From contig CM060198.1 of the NCBI GenBank assembly GCA_030549335.1, positions 52,512,995 through 52,576,994 on the forward strand: a stretch of 64,000 nucleotides of DNA, written 5' to 3'. Positions within the stretch are counted from its first letter, which is position 1; each line of letters begins with the position of its first letter. The notes beneath the pieces are model-generated. The model searched no databases, was not told the DNA's origin, and was given only the letters and a program-made list of their open reading frames with translations. This DNA comes from Pontederia crassipes. Lineage: Eukaryota > Streptophyta > Magnoliopsida > Commelinales > Pontederiaceae. This document shows positions 11,685 through 23,480 of this stretch, piece after piece. A program made the translations under genes and the position numbers.

Positions 11685-13898
11685 TCAAATTTCTAAGACC
11701 GAAGAGGCGATGTGCAGCACAAGAAGTAGAATTGCACAGGCAGCATCTCCTGTTCCCAATTGGAGCCATCGTTTTCCAGTTCCTGCACTCATGTCCGGCT
11801 GCTTGTTCTTGGCGTCTTCGCTCCTAGACGAGTTCGCTCCAACTACGAAGATGAGCATTGAAGACGAGCCATAATTGTTCGATCCGTATACCAAACCAAT
11901 TAAAAGGCAGCATGACAGGGCCACAACCAATTACTCATGATTAATCGAAAGGTTTCGATCGATTTTAATTTGTTTAGGTGATCGATTTTAATTACGGCCT
12001 CGTAAACAATTAAGTCATCTTGGTTGTAGTAGATCTTGCCTCATTTTTTTCATATTGAAGAAAAGAACATAAACATGACATCTATATAAAAGAAAAAAAA
12101 TCTAATTAAGTGATTCAAGGAATCAAGAAAATTAGTTGTATTATTAAGTTAGATGTTAGCTATCTTAAAAGATAAAATTTAAAGTGTAATAGAAATAGTT
12201 TTTTTTAATTTTAATATATATATCTAAAAATAAGGAACCAAGAATTATACGTATACAATTCTGATGAAAATGGTGACGTTATAACGCATGCATCACCGAT
12301 CTAATTACTATTCAAACAGTGTATGTTGTTCCAATGAATAGTTTGAGCTGCTGTGTTCGATGTAAGAGCTTACCTCTCATGACTTCTTGAATATTCTATG
12401 TACAACAACAACAACAACAAAGCCTTATCCCACTAGGTGTGATCGTATCCATGTTCATAAGATTCGACATGATTTTACGCTGGCTGTCGGAGCCTAACAC
12501 AACCCTCCTTCTTTATCCGGGCTTGAATATTCTATGTACTGTTGCAATTTAAACAATTTCTTTCTTTTTAATTCTTTCTTTTTAAAATTTGAGATATTTT
12601 ACAATGAAGTAGTATACAATAGAATTTAAAATTTTCAAATTCTTAACACCCCATTCCTAACGAAGAAAAATAAAATAAAATATTGACGCATTAGATTGTG
12701 TAATTTTGTGCTCTTTGTCATGGCCTTGCAAATTAATTAATGCATGCAACATGCTGATAACCATTCTTAATGTTCGGCTTCACAGATGAGGCTTCATAAC
12801 TGTGATGAATGATGATAACTCCCCAATTTAAACAGGAAGAAGGATAATGCTACCTTTGCCAGTAACAGCATTGTGCTGCAACTCCTCACCAAACTGTTCA
12901 AATTCCTTGGCTTCTGTTGAGTTGGAAGCCAGTTTCAACGCTCCTGCATACAATATTATGTAATTAATATTATGTTGTATATATCTATCGAAATAATATT
13001 ATATACTGTATATATAAGATCGAAAGCTTAATCATATATGTGAATAATATGTCGTTGTTATTGAACTAACAGAATGATACATATTTTAGCTCATCAGTAC
13101 GTACCCTAGCCAATATATATTTTGATCATCTCAAAATCGTGAGGGCAAGCGTACGTGAATAATAAATAAATCAAATTACAAATAACCACGTTGCCGCAGG
13201 CTAAACAACGTGTTTTTATATTATTATTGTTGTTGTTGTGTTAGAAAAAAAAATATTTTCATAATTATCAAGAAGAAACAAAGGCTGTTGCATGGCCGTA
13301 AAATACTCCTGTGGTGTCTGCAGAGACGTGAACAAGGCAATTTTGGCCTTTTACCAGATCAAGTACATCTAGCTACTTTGCTCTTCTCATGCAAGAAGTA
13401 CAAGTACTTCGAGTATTGACCACAACAAAGTACTCCAGTAATTACCGAAGGTGGAGAGAGAGAGAGAGAGAGAGCGCACTTTGCGTGCATGTAGCCTGGT
13501 CTACTGATCGATCAGGCATGATACTTACTCGGGCAATCCGTAACATTGAGAGGAACGTCGCACTTGGAAGGAAGGAGCAGGGCGCGCGTGACGTTGACCT
13601 TGAACCCGATCCCGGGTTCGTTCCTGTCCTTGATCAGCTCGCACAGGCACTTGAAGCTCTTGGTGGCCACCTCCTTGAAGCCGTCGCAGCAGTCCGGCGT
13701 CGGAGCCCGCAGGGTGCCGCCGGAGCCGGTGACGAAGGTCATGCACGTGGCCAACCCCAGCAGCTTGTTCTGGCACTCGGCGCGGTCGGCCGCGAAGTCC
13801 GACCTCGCCGGCGCCGGGGCGAACGAGCTCAGGACGAGCACCAGCAGGGACGCCGCCAACGGCGGCAGGCCATGCGAGCAGTAGTAGTGCCACGCCAT
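11685..13898 (-). CDS. GPI-anchored non-specific lipid-transfer protein, YLS3/xylogen type (3 exons)
   Basis: Exons (minus strand) 13898-13529, 12943-12854 and 11842-11685 join with GT-AG introns in matching phases to give 205 residues. Residues about 11-32 form a signal peptide. The eight-cysteine motif is complete: C42, C52, CC 70-71, CLC 84/86, C113, C122; APTPDCC and the KVNVTRALLLPSKC region are typical of YLS3/xylogen-like LTPs. Exon 2 encodes the linker CPRALKLASNSTEAKEF. Exon 3 gives a Ser-containing spacer and a hydrophobic tail (about 187-203), the pattern of a GPI-attachment signal. Family members bind lipids in a hydrophobic tunnel at the outer face of the plasma membrane or in the wall; some are arabinogalactan-protein-like. 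This one has few Pro-rich AGP motifs. The last-exon acceptor (11844-11843) was chosen because it preserves frame; a nearby alternative would change a few residues. Confidence 0.82.
12404..12522 (-). mobile_element. AU-like SINE, 5'-truncated (in intron 2 of the lipid-transfer-protein gene)
   Basis: Read on the minus strand, it ends with GGATAAGGCTTTGTTGTTG repeats, the (TTG)n tail of AU-type plant SINEs. It is flanked by a perfect 17-bp target duplication TTGAATATTCTATGTAC (12387-12403 and 12523-12539). It is about 60 bp shorter than the copy at 59119, and the 5' (head) part is missing. Confidence 0.85.
13454..13474. repeat. (GA)n microsatellite
   Basis: About 10 GA units within intron 1 of the lipid-transfer-protein gene, close to its splice donor. 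Confidence 0.92.
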
Positions 13899-13946
13899 TG
13901 CACAGCTTAATTATGGCTTGCGAGCTATGAGTCCCGCCGGCCACCC

Positions 13947-13954
13947 TTTATAAA
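13947..13954 (-). promoter_or_regulatory. TATA box of the lipid-transfer-protein gene
   Basis: The palindromic TTTATAAA lies 49-56 bp upstream of the minus-strand ATG (13898), within a locally GC-rich promoter. Confidence 0.6.
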
Positions 13955-14280
13955 GGCGATCGAGGTGACGGGCACGTTGCTAAGTTGCGGTGGATTGGTT
14001 GGGATGCTGCCATCGCATTTAAGATGACCCATGGCGCGCGGTGAGCTCGCGATGCGCCCTGTCAGCGCTGCGACAGCTAAAATTTACCTTGTCTGAATCA
14101 GTTCACTGTCAACCCTAGTAGCCTCCCTCTCAGTTGATATCAGAAGAAAAAACAAAAATTTGACTCTGCTGCAGAGTGGTTTTGACATGCAGAAAGAGAG
14201 CATTAATTGCAGTTGCATGGTAAAAAGGAAACTTATAGATGAACTTTTATGAGACATTAAAAGTGGCCCTCAACCTTCCA

Positions 14281-14317
<37 letters not shown>

Positions 14318-15040
14318 TCTTTTATTTTTTTATCAAACAAAGTTTAAGTAATTGATTGGTTGGATGGGCTTAATTCACGATTCAGGGAACCAGTATTGTT
14401 TGAAGCAGGCAATGAAATATCTCAGAAATCATCTAATTGATTATGGTTTCCATGCATGCTTATATATGTGAACCTACAAAGAATGCAACCACAGATCACC
14501 TCTACCAAGGACGGTATGGAAGGAAGAAAAAGAAAAGATTATATATGCATATAATAAAATATAATTTCAGCCTCATGCATGCATGGGGTCAGTACGTACT
14601 TTTACTTACGTAATGTCTAGGCCTTTTTGATGCCACGTTGCATATGATTTTTTTTTTAAAAAAAACAAGAGTATATTATAGAATTAAATTGTGATATTGA
14701 CCAGACAGAGATAGGAGAAAAAAGTGGCATTGACAAAAACGTGGGAGTGAGGCAGGTCATGATTCGTGATATCGCGATCAGAAACGAAACGATCAGAGTG
14801 ATCACCATCACCTTACCGATCCCTGTGCCTCGATGTTTCTTCCTTCAGATCAGGGCAAACTTTTGCAACAAAAAGGGGATATCCAAGATGTCACCTTTGT
14901 GAAAATATTGATGTGCCTAAGTGCAAATAAAAGCTCAAGGAGATTTGAATTATTGGCATTTTAATATCAGGCTAATTAAAGTTGATGTGTTAATCAACTT
15001 TTTTATGAAAAATTAAATCGTTAAAAAAATAATATTAATA
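13955..15040. other. Upstream region of the lipid-transfer-protein gene and spacer
   Basis: The GC-richer part next to 13955 is the likely promoter. Beyond it the sequence is AT-rich with a (TA)n run at 14287-14315. No exon was recognised. Confidence 0.5.
14287..14315. repeat. (TA)n microsatellite
   Basis: About 14 TA units in the upstream region of the minus-strand lipid-transfer-protein gene. Confidence 0.93.
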
Positions 15041-15110
15041 CACTACGAGAAAAAAAACAATTTCTGACGAATTATTGGTATCGAATCATGATCCTTTAGA
15101 AATGAGGTTC
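15041..15110 (+). mobile_element. CACTA-like transposon terminus (fragment)
   Basis: CACTACGAGAAAAAAAAC followed by TTCTGACGAATTATTGG matches the usual end of plant En/Spm (CACTA) elements, which begin CACTACAAGAAA and carry GACGAATT-type subterminal blocks. No matching partner end with a 3-bp duplication was found. The inner boundary is arbitrary. Confidence 0.4.
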
Positions 15111-16740
15111 AAATGCAGATGTGCATTAGCCACTCATTTATGGTATTTGTCGGTTCTTTAAGAGCGTCGTACATGGCATCCGTCACAACATGATACTAGT
15201 GAATACAATGCAGTTGCGCGCCGGATATAAAAGAAAATTGATATGTATATCCCTGCCCATTCAAAGAAGAAGAGGGTTTTCAGATGGAGAAGAGGCAGTT
15301 TCAAGATTGAGTTGTCCACGTCACATTCCCATCCTTTGCACTGTTGCCGACTCCGGCCCAATTCCTGTGGTCAAGATTGTGTTTGGATTGAAACTTTAAG
15401 TTTTTGTTTAGTTCACGAAAATTAATCAATTAGAGGAAAAAGTTTTAATAAATGTTTAGATAAAAAATATAATGATAAAAATTTAAAAAAATTATTTGAT
15501 AGATAAATTTTAATTGGTGTTTGAATAAAAATTAAGAATTAATAATATAACATATTATTTTATGATGTATAAAATTATAGTAAATAAAAATATTATATGT
15601 ATTTATTTACTTAAAACTTACGTAAATCTTAAGATCCAAACATAATATAATTTTTTTATAAAAACAATTTACCATTTTAATTAATAAAGTTCTATTATAA
15701 TAAATATAATATTATGCATAAGATTTTACATTAATTTTATTTAATTAATATTATAATACAATAAGTATAATTTATATAATGTTTACATCAATTAAATTAA
15801 TTTATATGAATTTATTTTATAATTTTATTAATACCAGAAAAATATTTTAACTAATTAATATAATATTTTTTAATTATTGTAACTAAATAATTTATAATTA
15901 ATAAAATTGAATAATTATTTTATAAACTCAATAATAATGTATTAATAAATAAATAATATATATATTAAAAATAATTAAAACAAAAAAAAAACAAAAAAAT
16001 AAGTTCTTGATAAGCGTCACTAAATGGGAACTTCAATGGGGATGTTTCGACCAAATTCCACATTCAAAGACCCCCAAAAGGAGAGGTATTGCCTCCGCTC
16101 TAAACTTTGATTCTTCAACCACATATCGATTTTTGCCGAGGATGTCATTCGATCCAACAAGTTAGAGTTTTTTGTTTTCCGAGCATAATGATGGATTGAG
16201 ATTCCAACTCGTGATCAATACGCATAATTCTTAGCGCCAGCTGAGTTGGACGATTCATGCCGCTTCCGGACACTAGGGTGACAACTATAAAACAATTCTG
16301 ATTTTTTTTGTCACCATTAATATGTATTCGCTTGGTTCATGTATATACAAACAACTTTAATGCATGCAAATTGTTAATAACATGCATATTAACAACTAGA
16401 AAAATCAATTAACATGCATACTCTTTATTGAGTTAACATACTGCATACATATGGTTAATAATCAGGTAGTCAGATAATCAAGCTCTAGAATGTGCTTATT
16501 CTTCCATATTACATATACACATTTCATGTGATCCTAATAGCAGCTCTCTATTTTGTGTGCATTCTTCAAATGGGTGCTACAAGCTAATTTGTGGAAGCAC
16601 TTTTTAGAGGAGTTGGAGTTTTTCTTTCTTTTTTTTTTTGCTGGAGTAAAAATCTTATGGGCTACTGATACATTCATATGTTTATGGAGTTGATGGATGG
16701 CAAACAAATTATGATAATAGTTATGTATAGTTGATTCTGT
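15111..16740. other. AT-rich spacer, no gene seen
   Basis: The stretch 15420-16000 is extremely AT-rich. GTGTTTGGATTG at 15378-15389 resembles a MITE end, but no partner was found. No exons were recognised. Confidence 0.5.
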
Positions 16741-16859
16741 ATGGACTCCCATAAACTATCACGATTTTTCGCATCTAATCCCAAACTATGGAGTTATTTT
16801 TTTGTATCCTTAAATTATCACGATTTTTTCACTTTAGTCCTTTCGTATACTTCTGCTAC
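16741..16859. mobile_element. Long-inverted-repeat MITE, copy 2, left arm (interrupted by a Gypsy insertion)
   Basis: CTCCCATAAACTATCACG and the following 100 bases are the inverted counterpart of 21250-21380. The element is split by the LTR retrotransposon 16860-20974; its right part resumes at 20975. A 9-bp target duplication is suggested but imperfect (CTGTATGGA against ATTTATGGA), which would fit the Mutator superfamily. Confidence 0.7.
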
Positions 16860-18828
16860 TGATGTGAGAACTATAGTCTATATTTTCATCGCTATTTTGC
16901 ATGCATATAATGCTCATTCTATGTGGTTATTCCCTAATAAGTATGTGTATATACCACCAATTCAATGCATGATGAATATTCTCCGCATGAATTCAATATT
17001 ATCAATTGATACCTCTGCCGACTTATTTTCGAATTGAATCTTATTTTCTTTCGCAGGGGAGCTTATGAGCTCCAGGGATGAAGTTGACCGACCGAGCCAT
17101 GCACTTTTATTTGCACCAGGAACCGGTGTTTGTTGTGAGAGTGAGGAAAAAGTCAAGCAACACATAAGTAAACACCCTCCACAACATGGGGACCAGTCAA
17201 GCTCCTTCATCACCCGGGCGCTTGGAAGCTTCTCCAAGTGACGCGCAGAGGGGACCACTATGGAGCTGTCGAGCCTTCCGAGGGCAGGAGCAGGTGCCGA
17301 CAAAAAGGACAAAGGTGCAGGAGAAAAGGAGAAGAGGAGATATAAAAGGAAAAGAGGACGCCTTTTAGAAGGGGATTGGTTTTTCGGGGAGAAAGAGATC
17401 ATCGAGCACAGAGGGAGTGAAGGAGAGAAAGCAAGTTTGAAACAATGCCTTTGACAATTCTTAGAGAAGAGTGTATTTTTCATATGTTTTGTAACTAACC
17501 GGCCTTGCTGAGGCTGGAAGGTGTCAACATGATTTGGATTCGAATGTTCTCTAGCTACGTTTTATCTGGACTTTTGTCATGAACAATATCGAGTATTGAT
17601 GTTTTTCTGTGTTCCTGATATTATGCGATAGTTCCTTTGGTTTTCCTGTTTAATCCTTTATTTTCTTATTTACATACGGATTTGAGCCCCATGAACTATC
17701 TTCACCTTGCACCCCCGACCATAGGGACAATATAGTATCCATCGTGACTAAACATGGATACATCTAACCTAAGGTGAAGATAGTTCCATGCAAGGTTCCT
17801 ATGTGTTCCATGATTGTAACAGATTTGAGCTGGACGTCGTTCATTCTCTGAATCGCGACCTGAAAAGGTTACATTCCCTCCGGACTCCTGACACTAGATG
17901 ACTGAATTGAGTTGGGAATTTGGGATTAACTTAAACGATTTCAAAGGATGACTGCATATGCTTCTACTTAATCATCACTGTGTTCAACGTCTTTATCTTC
18001 TCCTTTGAAAACGTCTAGCCGTCTTGAAGAGACCGAGACTATGCATTCTGCCCGGGAGGGTGATTCCACATTCCCCTGAGACAAGTGTGAGCCAACCGCA
18101 GCCTCCTTGCCTCAAGCGTATTTCTTAGAATGCATAGAAATTGGTGGATTCAAGACTTGGGCTCTAATCCCTAGAAAAGTTCATTTCGTACCATGGAAAT
18201 CACATGTCATATTTCTATGTACGAATCCTTCTCTCACACATAAACATAGGCTTTTCATCAACTCGCGTGGGAACTCGTGTGCCTCCACTACGGAGATTCA
18301 CCGGATATACACATGAGAAGGGAACTCGATTACCTTTGCCATAGCACGCTAAGCTAAAGAACATTGATTTTACAGCATCGACACCTCCCATAAGTCCTCA
18401 GCACACTTCCTTATCATACTGCTTCACATCTTCTTAGTGCACTAATCATTTGACTCTTATAGCATTTTCTCTTTTACACATAGAAAACCCCAAAATATAT
18501 TTAGTTTACTTTTGTGTTTCATCGTTAATTTTCTTTACCTCTTCTTTTTAACATTTATTTCCTTGATTAGATTCGTTCCGAGAGATTTCTCTAAGATCTA
18601 GCTGACTTCGCTTCCCTGTGGATCGAACCTCAAACACTACAATGATGCATCGTACGCTTGCAAATCGCATTTTGATAGTGTAGAGAGATTATAAATTTTT
18701 GAAACTTCATTCATATTGTTTTCTGTATTCAAGGGTAACACGTCGGAGTATAGGGTAGACTTATGTCATAGAGGTCTTCACCTCCCCTTATTCGAGCGAT
18801 ATGCTCTATACACAATTTATGCGAGTCA
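16860..18828 (+). repeat. 5' LTR of the Gypsy element (complete)
   Basis: Starts TGATGTGAGAAC and ends GCGAGTCA, about 1.97 kb. Its last 1.14 kb matches the 3' LTR (CTTGCACCCCCGA, CGACCTGAAAA, TTCCCTGTG and many other shared blocks). It has a TATA box at 17341. Confidence 0.8.
17341..17347 (+). promoter_or_regulatory. TATA box in the Gypsy LTR
   Basis: TATAAAA follows a purine-rich stretch inside the 5' LTR. The position is consistent with the U3/R promoter of the element. Confidence 0.5.
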
Positions 18829-18833
18829 AAGTT

Positions 18834-18853
18834 TTTGACGTTGTTGCCGGGGA
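18834..18853 (+). other. Primer-binding site, tRNA-Asp type (degenerate)
   Basis: TTTGACGTTGTTGCCGGGG lies just after the 5' LTR. The common plant Gypsy site is TGGCGCCGTTGCCGGGG, so it is recognisable with substitutions. Confidence 0.7.
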
Positions 18854-19255
18854 AGACGCGCTAGTGTTCTAGCTTAGTCTACTCTGATTAATCTTTCGTG
18901 AGCATTTGAAGGGATTAATGCCGAGAACTTTGTTTTATATGTTTAAACCATTCCTTTGATTTTTGCATTTCATTTCGTGTATATTTCTGGTTTTAATTAG
19001 TAGTCATTTTCCATGAAATTTTTCTTCTTCCTTTTTCTTCTTTTTCTTATTTTATTTTATTTTATTGCTTGTTTTACTAACCTACTAACTACTTTTATGC
19101 CAAGTGCTGACCGACACATTGTAGAAACTTTGGAAGGGGATATATCTTAACCGGACTTAGGCACAAATTTCCTTCCTGAAGATCTCAAGAACTAGCACTT
19201 AAGATGCAGAGCTAGAAGACGCGCAGACAGACAAGGAAGAAATTTGAATTAGAAC

Positions 19256-19729
19256 ATGGGTGTTGAAGATCCAAATGCATTCCGCCCTTTACAAGAATTC
19301 TACACTCCCTCCACTATGGGAATCGCAATCGGAATCAGAAGGCCAAAGATAGCTGCAAATCACTATCAGATTAATTCATCCATTATCGCAGTGTTAGGAC
19401 AGAATGCTTTCAGCGGGATGGCGAATGAAGACCCTAATTGACACTTAATCACTTTCCTAAAATTGTGTGACACTTTCAGATGCACCGATGTCACCGCTGA
19501 TGTAGTAAGACTGAGACTGTTCACATTCTCATTGAGGGACAGAGCAAAGGCATGGATACAGTCTGTGGCACCCGACACAATCAGAACGTGGGATCATCTA
19601 GTAACTGCCTTCCTCACTAGGTTCTTTCCATCAGGGAAGATCGTCGAGATGAGGAATAAGATTACTTCCTTTTACCAGTACGATAAGAAACCTCTACACG
19701 AAGCATGGGAGCGATACACGCATGATTAG
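19256..19729 (+). pseudogene. Gypsy gag fragment (Retrotrans_gag domain) with an internal stop
   Basis: The translation shows the Athila/Tat-like gag layout: a leader with FRPLQEFYTPSTMGI, then NEDPN-stop-HLITFLKLCDTFR, then VVRLRLFTFSLRDRAKAWI, WDHLVTAFLTRFFPSGK and LHEAWERY. A TGA at 19439-19441 breaks the frame between DPN and HL, and the reading ends at 19729 just before the truncated 3' LTR. In intact elements this domain forms the particle shell; this copy cannot. Confidence 0.85.
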
Positions 19730-19780
19730 ATCTTAGAGATCGTAAGCTCAATATAGTCTAAATTACCTTTACTAGTTTTC

Positions 19781-20974
19781 TGAATTACCTATTTGCTTGC
19801 ACCCCCGATCGTATGGACAATATAGTCTCCATCGCGATCGAACGTAGAGAAATCTAGCCTAAGGCAAGCAGTAATTCATGATTTTGGTATTCATAAGATC
19901 AGTGATGGATTCTTAACTGATTTGAGCTGGACGTCGTTCATCCTCTAAATCGCGACCTGAAAATGTTACATTCCCTTCGGATTCCTGACAATAGACGACT
20001 GAATTGAGTCAGGGATTCAGGATTAACTTAAACGATTTCAAATGATGACCGAATGCTTTTACTTAATCATCACTGTGTTCAACGTCTTTATCTTCTCCTT
20101 TGACAACGTCTAGCCATCTTGAAGAGACCGAGACTATGCATTCTGTCCGGGAGGATGATTTCACATTCCCCTGAGACAAGCGTGAGACGACCGCAGCCTC
20201 CTTGCCTCAGGCCTATTTCTTAACTGAGACGACCGCAGCCTTCTTGCCTCAGGCCTATTTCTTAGACTGCATAGAACTTGGTGGATTCGAGACTTGGGCT
20301 CTAATCCCTAGAAAAACTCATTTCATACCATGGCAATCACATGTCTTATTTCTATGTACGAATCATTCTCTCGCATGTAAACATAGGCTTTCCACCAACT
20401 CGAATGTGTTCATGTGAACTCGTGTGTCTCCACTACGGAGATTCACCGGATATACACGTGAGAAGGGAACTCGGTTACCTTTGCCATAACATGCTAACCT
20501 AAATAACATTAAGTTTTACAGCATCGACACCTCCCATAAGTCCTCAGCACGCTTCCTTATCATACTGCTTCACATCTCCTTAGTGCAATCATTTGACTCT
20601 TACAACATTTTTTCTTTTACACACAGAAAACTCCAAAAATATACTTTAGTTTATTTTTGTGTTTCGTCGCTATTTTTCTTACCTCTTCTTTTCAATAGTT
20701 ATTTCCCTGATTTGATTCGCTCCGAGAGATTTCTCTAAGACCTAGTTGACATCGCTTCCCTGTGAATCGAATCTCAAATACTACAATGATGCACCGTACG
20801 CTTACGGATCGCATTCGATAGTGTAGAGAGATTACAAATTTTTAAAGCTTCATTCGTATTGTTTTTTGTATTCAAGAGTAACACGTCGGTGTACAGGGTA
20901 GAATTGTGTCATAGAGGTCTTCACCTCCCTTATTCGAGCGATATTATCTATACAGATCGACTTTATGCGAGTCA
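19781..20974 (+). repeat. 3' LTR of the Gypsy element (5'-truncated)
   Basis: Matches 17692-18828 of the 5' LTR and ends GCGAGTCA. It carries a private tandem duplication of about 39 bp (two copies of the block with CCTCAGGCCTATTTCTTA, 20187-20264) that the 5' LTR lacks. Confidence 0.82.
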
Positions 20975-21370
20975 GCTACGTTTTACATTACTTTTGATTT
21001 TTCTCATTTATGAAAAGACTAAACTACCCCTCCCTCAATAAGACATCAAATAATAAATATAAAAAATAAAAAATAAAAAAATTTGGGGAGGATAATTTAG
21101 TCTTTTTCATAAATGATAATTTTTTTGTTTACCACTTTAATCCTTCCAATTATTTTTTATTTTTTTATATTTGTCATTTCATGTTTTTCTTGAGGGAGGG
21201 GTAATTTAGTCTTTTCATAAATGGAAAAAAGTAAACTAATAAAAAACATAACAGAAGTGGACGGGAGGACTAAAGTGAAAAAGTTGTGATAATTTAGGGA
21301 TCCAAAAAAATAAGTTTATAATTTGGGGTTAGATGTGAAAAATCATGATAGTTTAAAGGAGATTTATGGA
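20975..21370. mobile_element. Long-inverted-repeat MITE, copy 2, right part
   Basis: Continuation of the element begun at 16741. It begins with the duplicated GCTAC target site. The outer arm (AAAGTGAAAAAGTTGTGATA ... GATAGTTTAAAGGAG) pairs with 16743-16859. The interior carries the same (T)TTAGTCTTTTCATAAATG blocks, in both orientations, as copy 1 at 10244. Confidence 0.7.
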
Positions 21371-21439
21371 AATAATCCTTTATTGTTATATTGAATTTTC
21401 ATAAAAAAATTTATGCAAACATAATATTTTTTTTCTCAT

Positions 21440-21719
21440 TTTGATCACCATTTTTGAAGGATTTGCGTGAGATAACTCGCTGCAAAATATACCGACAGAT
21501 AGGTGTTTGTGTCGAAAAAATTGTGTTAGATTTTCTAGCAACTAAGCCGTTACTAACTTTTTGTGTTGACGATCTCTCAACGTGAACTATTTGCATCCAA
21601 TTAGAGTTTAGCGAGAAATTACTATATGTTACAAATCCTTCACAAACTAAGATTTTGCAACGAATTGACATCATTTTGTGGCAAATTTGTTGTGGAAAGG
21701 TTCATATTTTCTTGTAGTG
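21440..21719 (-). mobile_element. CACTA-like transposon terminus
   Basis: The plus strand ends ATTTTCTTGTAGTG at 21719, i.e. CACTACAAGAAAAT on the minus strand, the standard end of plant CACTA elements. Subterminal (T/A)GC(G/A)ACGAATT-like blocks follow inward. The inner boundary is uncertain, and the distant CACTA-like end at 15041 does not share a 3-bp target duplication with it. Confidence 0.5.
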
Positions 21720-22159
21720 TAATAATTGTATAATCTTAAAAATTTATACACAATATATAATACAACATGTAAGAGTATAGTGGATCACGTCGAGTATAAC
21801 ATATTGAGTTCAATTAGTAGTCAGACACATTTAAACTTAATTATAAATCTATTCTATCAATTATCATAACTTTTAGTAGATGTAGAGTCGAAGGGTTAAG
21901 TGAGATTAGTTTAATTGATGGAGAACTGCTTATAGTTTTCTACCCAAAGCTAATAAAATTAGTGTTATGTCCTCACCTTGCTCGTATGCCCAAATTAGGA
22001 AGTCCAGACAATGTAGGAGGACAAAAATGGCTCACTACCATGGGTGTACGTTGTCACATTCGGACGATAATTTTGTTAATTGTCGAGCGTGCATGTCCAT
22101 TCTCAATGACAATTCAATGAAACTTTCCATGGATGTTGCCAGCCCAATTCATGTGATAA

Positions 22160-22730
22160 TAAAAGTGTGCATCTACCAAGGGGTGCACAATCCAAGGAAT
22201 GTTAAAATATAGGGAGATGATATTTCAACATAAACCAGGTTGGCTTAAGGGTTCAATGGATTGAAATGTGACACTTTCAGCTTCAATTCGGATTGGATAA
22301 GAGGGAGGACAATTTTAGGTGGTTTGAGGGAGTTTCACAACTGTTAGAAGTTGTGTTGATACTCCTTGAATTATTCTAATATGTGCAAGAAATTTTAGGA
22401 CATCTACTAACTCCTTGGTAGTTATGGAAACCACCATCTTGAAGCCTATAAAATATCAAGTCAAAAAGAACAAGAGAATGGAATCTATAAAGAACATCTA
22501 GCACCTTCTAGTGATGTTCTATGAGTCAATACCCCTTTAAGTGTGTTGAATAATATCCCCACTGCCATTATAAACTTTCTGAAGCCAAAGGAAGGATGTC
22601 TTCGATCCTTGGGTGAGTGTGTTTGCTGGGGTGAGTAAACAATTCGAAAATCCTAAACTTAGCCTCAGGACAGAGGTCTAAGTGTTGCACATTTTCAAGG
22701 AAGCAAACTTGCAATGGACATGGGTGACTC
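22160..22730 (+). repeat. Repeat unit of the non-coding LTR element, copy a
   Basis: Contains CTACCAAGGGGTGCACAA, CAGGTTGGCTTAAGGGTTCA and GACAGAGGTCTAAGTG-type blocks. Related copies lie at 22993-23480 and 26125-26680 in the same orientation. Confidence 0.8.
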
Positions 22731-22992
22731 AATGAAGGGAGGGAAAGACGAATGACACATGTTGCATGTGGTGCACCAAGCATGATGATGAATGTCCGTG
22801 TCAACACTTTCCCACCATGGACCACGACGAGACCATAAAGACCTCCAATGTTGACTGAAGTCTATGCGATGAAACTTGCTAGAATGAGTGACTGAAGAAT
22901 GCCTTGGGACATTTATAAGTGAAGTTCAAGATGGCTTTGACTCAGGAAATTGTTCTCCTAAAACGTCTCGAAGGAGTCTTCAAGACAAGAAT

Positions 22993-23480
22993 GATGTATC
23001 TACCAAGGGGTGCACAACCCAAGGGATGTCAAAACATAGGAAGATGATGTTTCATCATAGACCAGGTTGGCTTAAGGGTTCAATGGGTTGAAATGTGACT
23101 CTTTTAGGTCCAATTCGCATTGGATAAGAGGGAGGATAGTTTTAGGTGGTTTGAGGGAGTTTGACAACTGCTAAAGTTGTGTTGACAATCCTTGGACTAT
23201 TCTAACATGTGCAAGCAATTTTGAGATTTCTACTAACTCCTTGAAAGTTTGGAAACCATCATCCTATAGCCTATAAAAAATCCAAATCGGATAGAACAAG
23301 AGAATGGAATATATAGAGAACTTCTAGTACCTTCTTGTGAAGTTCTATGAGTCAATACCCCTCTAAGTGTGTTAAGTAACATCACCACTACCATTATAAA
23401 TTTTTTGAAGCCAAAGGAATGATGTCTTTGATCCTTGGGTGAGTGTGTTTCCTGGGTGAGTAAACAACTTTGGGCATATG
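22993..23480 (+). repeat. Repeat unit of the non-coding LTR element, copy b
   Basis: A second copy of the same block lies close behind copy a, separated by about 260 bp. It suggests a partial tandem duplication of the LTR or a nested insertion. Confidence 0.8.

Larger units (their letters stand above)
16860..20974 (+). mobile_element. Gypsy-type LTR retrotransposon, internally deleted
   Basis: An element of 4.1 kb bounded by TG...CA and a perfect 5-bp target duplication GCTAC (16855-16859 and 20975-20979). It contains one full-length LTR, a primer-binding site, a piece of gag and the 3' two-thirds of the second LTR. The rest of gag, all of pol and the start of the second LTR are missing, lost in a single apparent deletion near 19730-19780. 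Confidence 0.85.

Noticed and set aside
15041..21719. One giant CACTA element from 15041 to 21719
   Set aside because: Both ends look CACTA-like, but the 3-bp flanks do not match and no transposase sequence lies between, so they are listed as separate fragments.
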